DNA from: Caminicella sporogenes DSM 14501
GTDB lineage: Bacteria > Bacillota > Clostridia > Peptostreptococcales > Caminicellaceae
Length of the DNA stretch: 64,000 nt
Direction of reading: 5' to 3'
Assembly (NCBI RefSeq): GCF_900142285.1
Contig: NZ_FRAJ01000009.1
Coordinates: 60,281 to 124,280 of the forward strand
This document shows positions 58,293 to 64,000 of this stretch, one piece after another; the stretch's first letter is position 1; every line of letters starts with the position of its first letter. Below the pieces are notes generated by a model. It saw only the letters and a program-made list of their open reading frames with translations. It did not search any database and was not told where the DNA came from. Both the position numbers and the translations under genes were made by a program.

Positions 58293-59822
58293 ATGAAAAA
58301 AACAGCAATATTTTTAATGATATTAACCATATTTTCAAAAATATTTGGATTTACTAGAGATGTTACTCTTTCATATTTTTATGGAGCATCAAATATTAGT
58401 GATGCCTATTTAATATCTATAACCATACCTATGGTTATATTTTCCTTTATAGGAACAGGTATAATTACAGGTTATATACCTATGTACAGTAAAATAGAAA
58501 ATAGTAATGGAGTAGAAGAAGCCAACAAATATACTAACAATCTTGTAAATATATTGATAGTTATATGTACTGTGATAATTATTTTAGGACTTTTATTTAC
58601 AAACCAAATAGTAAAGGTTTTTGCATCAGGTTTTGAAGGAGAAACTTTAATCTTAGCAGTACAATTTACAAGGATAAGCTTACTAGGTATATACTTTACA
58701 GGTCTTATATATATTTTCAATGGTTTTCTTCAACTTAAAGGAAATTACACTATACCAGCGTTAGCAGGATTTCCACTAAATTTCATTATCATTGCATCAA
58801 TATTTTTAAGTTCTAAAACAAATATATTGGTATTATCAATAGGTAGCGTAATAGCTATTGCATCTCAATTAGTTTTAGTATTACCATTTGCATATAAAAA
58901 AGGATATAAATATAAGTTTATATTTAATATAAAAGATAAATATATAAAGACAATGGCTTATATGGCTTTACCAATAATAATAGGGGTATCAGTTAATCAA
59001 ATAAATACTTTGATAGATAGAACAATTGCTTCTCAGATAGCTACAGGAGGAATATCAGCTCTTAACTACGCTAATAGACTTAATGGATTTGTTCAAGGTA
59101 TATTTGTACTATCTATATCTACTGTAATGTACCCTATGATTTCAAAAATGGCAGCAGAAAACAATATGATCGGACTTAAAAAAACTTTATCAGAAGCTAT
59201 AAGTTCTATCAACATATCAATCCTACCAGCTACAGTAGGAGCGATGATATTTGCAGAACCTGTAGTAAGGTTATTGTTTGGAAGAGGTGCATTTGATTCT
59301 CAAGCTATATCCATGACTTCTTATGCTTTGTTCTTTTATTCCATAGGTATGATTGGTTTTGGTTTAAGGGAAGTTTTATCAAGGGCTTTTTATGCTATGC
59401 AAGATACCAAAACACCAATGATTAATGCAGCTATTGCTATGGTTATGAATATCATTTTAAATATAATTTTATCCAAGTTTTTAGGTATAGGTGGACTTGC
59501 ATTAGCTACAAGTATATCAGCTATATTTTGTACGATGTTATTATTTATCAGTTTAAGAAAGAAAATAGGTCCATTCGGTATGAAAAATATTACCATTTCA
59601 TTTATAAAAATCCTATGTGCTTCATTGGTGATGGGTTTACTTGCAAAACTTTCTTATAATAATTTACTTGACAGTTTAAATGCAAACTTAGCTTTAATAA
59701 TTTCGATAACTATCGGAGCAATAATTTATTTTGTAATTATTTATTTTATGAAAATAGAAGAAGTTGATGTTGTTATAAATGCAGTGAAAAAGAAATTGAA
59801 AAGAAGTGTAGTAAATGAGTAA
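58293..59822 (+). CDS. MurJ/Wzx-type lipid-linked glycan flippase
   Basis: A 509-residue membrane protein with about 14 helices, in the MOP superfamily. FSKIFGFTRDVTLSYFYGAS and REVLSRAFYAMQDTKTPMIN are MurJ/MviN signatures. Within this island it most likely exports the lipid-linked repeat unit, although a second MurJ for peptidoglycan precursors cannot be excluded. GAGGGAAATT precedes the ATG. Confidence 0.9.
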   Translation: MKKTAIFLMILTIFSKIFGFTRDVTLSYFYGASNISDAYLISITIPMVIFSFIGTGIITGYIPMYSKIENSNGVEEANKYTNNLVNILIVICTVIIILGLLFTNQIVKVFASGFEGETLILAVQFTRISLLGIYFTGLIYIFNGFLQLKGNYTIPALAGFPLNFIIIASIFLSSKTNILVLSIGSVIAIASQLVLVLPFAYKKGYKYKFIFNIKDKYIKTMAYMALPIIIGVSVNQINTLIDRTIASQIATGGISALNYANRLNGFVQGIFVLSISTVMYPMISKMAAENNMIGLKKTLSEAISSINISILPATVGAMIFAEPVVRLLFGRGAFDSQAISMTSYALFFYSIGMIGFGLREVLSRAFYAMQDTKTPMINAAIAMVMNIILNIILSKFLGIGGLALATSISAIFCTMLLFISLRKKIGPFGMKNITISFIKILCASLVMGLLAKLSYNNLLDSLNANLALIISITIGAIIYFVIIYFMKIEEVDVVINAVKKKLKRSVVNE

Positions 59823-59892
59823 TTTTAAAAACAAACTAATTATCATACTATCATGGACAGTCGTATTATTCTGGCTTGTCCTTTATTTATAG
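59815..59892 (+). pseudogene. VanZ-like fragment
   Basis: A frame of 25 residues, starting in the last codons of the flippase gene, reads MSNFKNKLIIILSWTVVLFW and then VLYL before TAG. This is the start of a VanZ-type membrane protein whose remainder is absent. Confidence 0.5.
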
Positions 59893-59999
59893 ATATTATA
59901 GTCATAAATTTATCATTTTTATCAGTTTTTGCAATCAGATTTGATGGGGATTTTATTAATAATTTTCAAACTGCTAACTTTTTTAAAATCTACTTGTAA
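59883..59999 (+). pseudogene. CapD-like N-terminal fragment
   Basis: The stretch LFIDIIVINLSFLSVFAIRF followed by DGDFINNFQTANFFKIYL and a stop resembles the second membrane helices of CapD/WbpM-type nucleotide-sugar dehydratases. The fragment joins directly to the VanZ-like piece, marking a deletion junction. Confidence 0.5.
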
Positions 60000-60073
60000 A
60001 ATGCGTTTATACTAACAATGATTCAAAGGTATTATTTTTATTTATAATGCAGTAAAATTGAAAGGAGAAAAGT

Positions 60074-61549
60074 ATGTTATTTAATTCACTAAAATTTTTA
60101 ATTTTTTTTCCTTCTGTAGTTGTTATATATTTTATAGTTCCATATAGATTTAGATGGCTTTTACTTTTAGGAGCAAGTTATTATTTTTATATGAGTTGGA
60201 AACCAGAGTATATAGTTTTAATTATTATTTCAACATTAATTGATTATTTTTTAAGCTTAAAAATGGGGAAGATAACTGAAAAAAGGAAACGAAAAAAGTA
60301 TTTAATTTTGAGTATAATATCTAATCTTGGTATACTTTTTGTATTTAAATACTTTAATTTTTTTAATAATTCTTTAAGGATGGTATTTCAACAATTTAAT
60401 TTGTATTATGGAATACCAAACTTCAAATTACTTCTTCCGGTAGGTATATCCTTTTATACTTTCCAAACATTAAGTTATACGATTGATGTTTACAAAGGTA
60501 ATAGAGAACCGGAAAAGCATTTTGGAATTTTTGCTTTATATGTTTCTTTTTTTCCACAGCTGGTTGCCGGACCAATAGAAAGATCGGAAAGGTTATTACC
60601 TCAATTTTATGAGAATCATAAATTTAATTATGAACGAGTAATGAATGGATTAACAATGATGGGGTGGGGATTTTTAAAAAAAATTGTGATTGCTGACCGT
60701 TTGGCTATAATAGTTAATAAGATTTATAACAATCCTACAGAGTATAATGGGTTTTCACTGATTGTAGCAACAGTATTTTTTGCTTTTCAGATTTTTTGTG
60801 ATTTTTCAGGGTATTCAGACATTGCTATTGGATCTGCTAAAGTTATGGGAATTGAGTTGATAGAAAATTTTAAAAGACCTTATTTTTCTAAATCAATTTC
60901 TGAGTTTTGGAGAAGATGGCATATTTCATTATCTACTTGGTTTAGAGATTATCTTTATATTCCTCTTGGTGGAAATCGTGTGAGTGTGCCTAGATATTAT
61001 TTTAATATATTTTTTACTTTTCTAGTTAGTGGATTATGGCATGGGGCGAATTGGACTTTTATTGTATGGGGAGCTTTACATGGATTTTATTTAATTATGG
61101 GAAAAATGACATTTAAGATTAGAAGAAGAATTGTCAAAATATTAAAACTAGAAAAAGTTCCATTTATTCATAAAAGTATTCAAATAATTATTACATTTGG
61201 TTTAGTTTGTTTTGCATGGATATTTTTTAGAGCAAACTCAATTGAAGAAGCCTTTTATATAGTACAAAATATATTTGTAGATGTATTTTTCTTAAATTTG
61301 AATGAAACGAAGCAAAATTTAATTCATATAGGAGTAGATAAATTTGATTTTCTTCTTTCAATTTTGTTGATATTAATATTAGAAGGTATACATGTAATTA
61401 CAAGAAAGCAAAGTACAGTAGTAAGTAATTTAGAAAAAAGGCCTATTTGGATAAGATGGTTAATATATTATGCTATTATATTTGCAATTATAGTTCTAGG
61501 GGTGTATGAGGTTGAAGAAAAAAGTCAATTTATTTATTTTCAGTTTTAA
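60074..61549 (+). CDS. MBOAT-family O-acyltransferase
   Basis: A 491-residue polytopic membrane-bound O-acyltransferase of the AlgI/DltB type. FFPQLVAGPIERSERLLPQF, SISEFWRRWHISLSTWFRDY and LVSGLWHGANWTFIVWGALH (with the catalytic histidine) are diagnostic. It moves acyl, usually acetyl, groups across the membrane to a polysaccharide. The last 44 bases overlap the next gene, its likely partner. AAAGGAGAA precedes the ATG. Confidence 0.94.
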   Translation: MLFNSLKFLIFFPSVVVIYFIVPYRFRWLLLLGASYYFYMSWKPEYIVLIIISTLIDYFLSLKMGKITEKRKRKKYLILSIISNLGILFVFKYFNFFNNSLRMVFQQFNLYYGIPNFKLLLPVGISFYTFQTLSYTIDVYKGNREPEKHFGIFALYVSFFPQLVAGPIERSERLLPQFYENHKFNYERVMNGLTMMGWGFLKKIVIADRLAIIVNKIYNNPTEYNGFSLIVATVFFAFQIFCDFSGYSDIAIGSAKVMGIELIENFKRPYFSKSISEFWRRWHISLSTWFRDYLYIPLGGNRVSVPRYYFNIFFTFLVSGLWHGANWTFIVWGALHGFYLIMGKMTFKIRRRIVKILKLEKVPFIHKSIQIIITFGLVCFAWIFFRANSIEEAFYIVQNIFVDVFFLNLNETKQNLIHIGVDKFDFLLSILLILILEGIHVITRKQSTVVSNLEKRPIWIRWLIYYAIIFAIIVLGVYEVEEKSQFIYFQF

Positions 61550-63434
61550 ATCAAACAAATTGTTTAATATATTAATATTTATTAGTATTTTTTTCTTGAT
61601 AGAGAATTTTTTAGGAGAATGTTTAGAACCACTTTATAGATTTAAGTTTTATCCTGAAATAAGATGGAATGATTTTTATACATCTGAAAAAGAAATAGAT
61701 TTACTTTTTTTAGGTTCATCACACGCATATAGAAGTTTTGATTCAGAAATTTTTGATAAAAAGTTAAAAGTAAATTCTTTTAACATTGGAAGTTCATCTC
61801 AAAATCCTATAGACAGTTATTATGTATTAAATGAAGTCTTAAGGTATAAAAAACCTAGGATGGTAGTATATGAAATTTATTGGAAAGTATTTGAAGGAGA
61901 TGATTTTAATTTTATATCAGCTACAAATAATTATGATTTCATGAAATTTTCTTTAAATAAGCTAAGATATTTGATGAATGCTTTTAAAATGAATCAATAT
62001 TTGAAAGCAAATTTATTATCAATAAGGTATCACAAAAATTGGAAAAAACCAGAGGTTATAAAAGAGAATATCAAGAATAAATATATTCATAAAAAATTAC
62101 CAGATGTACATCAGAAAGAGAATGAAGAATTTTATAAAGATAAGGGCTTTGTTGCTAGTGAAAAGGTTGTTTCTATAGAAAAACTTAATCAAAAAAATCA
62201 GTTTAATAATTATAATGGGTATTCAATTAATGAAAAACGCTTTCATTATTTTGAAAAAGTTATTACATTATGCAAGAAAAATGATATAGAACTTATATTG
62301 GTAACAACACCACTTCCGTTTAATTCGATAAAAAAAATATATGATTATGAAGAAATCCATAAGATTTTTGCTCAAAAAGCAAAAGAGGAAGGAATAGATT
62401 ATTTGGATTATAATTTAATAGATAGAGACCAGCTTAATTTTAAAGATCAATTTTTTAAAGACGATAATCATCTAAACTTTGAAGGTGCTAAATTAATTAG
62501 CAATCACTTATCAAAATATATTTTAGCGAAATTTCGCAATCAGAAATATGATTATAATAATGAATTTTATTTTTCGATGAAGGAGTTTTATTTGTATTTA
62601 GTTAATAAGATTATTGCTACAAGTTCTTTTAGAGATGTATATTTGATAGATATCCCAAAAGAAATAGAAGAAAATATAAAGCCAATTAATAACAAAGTAT
62701 TCAAAAAGAGTTATAGTTCATATTTAAGCGAAGATAAATTAATAAATGATATTAAAAAACTAGATGAAGAATTTGACAATAAAGATGTTGTATTAATTAA
62801 AATGACTAATAGAAATAGTCAGTTGTTAAAAGATGTTCTTATGAAATTATATAAGTTCTATTATAAATATATGGATTATTATATATTTTTTAATGATTAT
62901 GATATAAGATTAGACAAATATAACAATATACTTCCTAAATATGAAAGTCACTTTGAAAATTGGGAAGATATAGGCACTTTAAAATCTACGGAATTAAATA
63001 GGGTTATTCCACCACTTAAACTACAAGGAATAAGAGGGGGGTTCTATTTTAGTAGAGTTCCATATGAGCAAGGAAATATAATTCAAATAGTTCCTGAACA
63101 CAATTCAGAAAAGAATGTTGTTCAGTTTGGGTATAGTCTTGATTCAAATGGGGTTAATGTTGAAGTCAATTCTGGACAAACTGTTACTTTTATTATTTCT
63201 GCAAGGTGTAGTAATATAGATACTGCAAATATTTTTATACAAGATTATAATGGGAAATGGGAAAGGATATTTGTCAGTATAAATGAATTTGGGTGGAAAG
63301 ATTATATTGTGCAGAAAAAAATTAGACCAGGTATAGAAAAAGTGTATTTAGGTATAGTTTGGAAGCCAAAAACTCAAGGAGAATGGCTTGAAATGAAATA
63401 TCCTAGAATATATGTTGAAGAATCATCTAATTAA
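61506..63434 (+). CDS. SGNH-type acetylation partner of MBOAT
   Basis: A 642-residue protein with one N-terminal membrane helix (about residues 17-37). An SGNH-like domain follows: LFLGSSHAYRSFD (Ser71/Ser72) and the Asp-His pair DDNH at 319-322. A beta-rich C-terminal domain resembling a carbohydrate-binding fold fills roughly residues 500-640. AlgX/AlgJ- and PatB-like proteins paired with MBOATs complete polysaccharide acetylation. The start could be ATG 61506 or TTG 61512. Confidence 0.8.
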   Translation: MRLKKKVNLFIFSFKSNKLFNILIFISIFFLIENFLGECLEPLYRFKFYPEIRWNDFYTSEKEIDLLFLGSSHAYRSFDSEIFDKKLKVNSFNIGSSSQNPIDSYYVLNEVLRYKKPRMVVYEIYWKVFEGDDFNFISATNNYDFMKFSLNKLRYLMNAFKMNQYLKANLLSIRYHKNWKKPEVIKENIKNKYIHKKLPDVHQKENEEFYKDKGFVASEKVVSIEKLNQKNQFNNYNGYSINEKRFHYFEKVITLCKKNDIELILVTTPLPFNSIKKIYDYEEIHKIFAQKAKEEGIDYLDYNLIDRDQLNFKDQFFKDDNHLNFEGAKLISNHLSKYILAKFRNQKYDYNNEFYFSMKEFYLYLVNKIIATSSFRDVYLIDIPKEIEENIKPINNKVFKKSYSSYLSEDKLINDIKKLDEEFDNKDVVLIKMTNRNSQLLKDVLMKLYKFYYKYMDYYIFFNDYDIRLDKYNNILPKYESHFENWEDIGTLKSTELNRVIPPLKLQGIRGGFYFSRVPYEQGNIIQIVPEHNSEKNVVQFGYSLDSNGVNVEVNSGQTVTFIISARCSNIDTANIFIQDYNGKWERIFVSINEFGWKDYIVQKKIRPGIEKVYLGIVWKPKTQGEWLEMKYPRIYVEESSN

Positions 63435-63484
63435 ATCTCTAAATACAAGTGTAAAAATTCTACAATAAACAGATAGGATGTAAA

Positions 63485-64000
63485 TGTCAATATAACTTTG
63501 TACGAAAAGTGGAAAATAATTTTGTACAAAAAAGCGAATCAATAGTTTTCAGAAGAACTGTCAAAATATTCAATTTTTGACTGAAGTCTGTATGAAGGTC
63601 CTTTAATTGAAATAACATGAGAATGATGTAATAATCTATCTAATATAGCATGAGCTAAAGTAGCTGAACCAAATATTTCACCCCAGTTAGAAAAAGCAGC
63701 ATTAGTAGTTATTATAGTTGAATGACGCTCATATCTTTTAGATATTAGTTGAAAGAATAAGTTAGCTGCATCTGTATCTATCGGTAAGTACCCTATTTCA
63801 TCTATTATTAATACTTTATACTTTGAATAATGTTTTAATCTAGCTTCTAATCGGTTTTCTGCTAAAGCTTTTTTTAATTGTGAAATTAATTCCTGAAAAT
63901 GAATGAAGTATGTAGAGTATCTGTGCTTTGCACACTCTATTCCTAAGGAAGTAGCAAGATGAGTCTTGCCCACTCCAGGAGTTCCAACAAAAAGTATATT
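63485..64000 (-). mobile_element. IS21-family insertion sequence, cut by window end
   Basis: The left boundary begins TGTCAATATAACTTTGTAC, followed by a second copy of the TTTGTAC.AAAA motif (63498 and 63522 region), the repeated terminal pattern of IS21 elements. The istB-type gene lies just inside, and the element continues past 64000. Confidence 0.8.
63539..64000 (-). CDS. istB: IstB-like ATP-binding protein, partial
   Basis: The AAA+ helper ATPase of IS21 transposition. The visible C-terminal part contains the Walker A loop FVGTPGVGKTHLATSLG at the window edge, Walker B VLIIDEIGYLPID and the sensor STIITTNAAFSNWGEIFGSA. The N terminus and the transposase istA lie beyond the window. There is no frame damage in the visible part, so the element may be active. 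Confidence 0.93.
   Translation of the reverse strand, partial: NILFVGTPGVGKTHLATSLGIECAKHRYSTYFIHFQELISQLKKALAENRLEARLKHYSKYKVLIIDEIGYLPIDTDAANLFFQLISKRYERHSTIITTNAAFSNWGEIFGSATLAHAILDRLLHHSHVISIKGPSYRLQSKIEYFDSSSENY

Overview
The window is AT-rich DNA from an endospore-forming, flagellated, anaerobic low-GC Firmicute, most likely class Clostridia. This rests on spoIID, spoIIQ and spoIIID, mreB/mbl, flagellar rod genes, strong AAGGAGG-type ribosome binding sites with frequent TTG and GTG starts, and a sodium-type F-ATP synthase with a double-size c subunit. I cannot name the genus.

Layout. 0.1-9.2 kb: housekeeping genes (tdk, a DUF1385 membrane protein, prmC-prfA, a CPA2 antiporter, a ZIP metal transporter, tsaC/sua5, an arginine-phosphatase-like protein, rpiB, upp). 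9.5-14 kb: an iron alcohol dehydrogenase behind a strong promoter with a cre-like operator, dCMP deaminase, and two wall/teichoic-precursor genes (GlcNAc-1-P transferase, UDP-GlcNAc 2-epimerase). 14.5-22.6 kb: a complete ATP synthase operon (atpZ-I-B-E1-E2-F-H-A-G-D-C). 23-38.3 kb: ywmB, murA, a divergent tetR/OPT peptide transporter locus with PqqD-like and PepD genes, then spoIID-spoIIQ-spoIIID-mbl-flgF-flgG-flgJ, a coiled-coil repeat protein and fabZ. The order tdk/prfA/ywl/upp/atp/ywmB/murA/spoIID/spoIIID/mbl/flhOP/fabZ follows the Bacillus subtilis backbone. 38.4-63.4 kb: an extracellular-polysaccharide island with a Wzz-like protein, an O-antigen-polymerase/TPR protein, GalE, an initiating sugar-phosphate transferase, glycosyltransferases, UDP-glucose dehydrogenase, a four-gene WbpA/B/D/E-type set for UDP-diacetamido-glucuronic acid, a Wzy-like polymerase, a MurJ/Wzx flippase and an MBOAT/SGNH acetylation pair. 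The island carries a broken IS3 element, a cut-off IS21 element and several decayed genes.

The most unusual signals are outside the genes. Many intergenic gaps are built from short repeats with an exact 7-base period, in at least five sequence families, often in a fixed order and sometimes running into stop codons. Two related hairpins with the loop AAAGGGGGAC and differing paired arms face inward on either side of the ATP synthase operon. Candidate ribosome-site-masking hairpins precede the antiporter and spoIIID. Sigma-factor promoter matches (SigE before spoIID, SigD before flgF, SigH before rpiB) fit the genes they precede.
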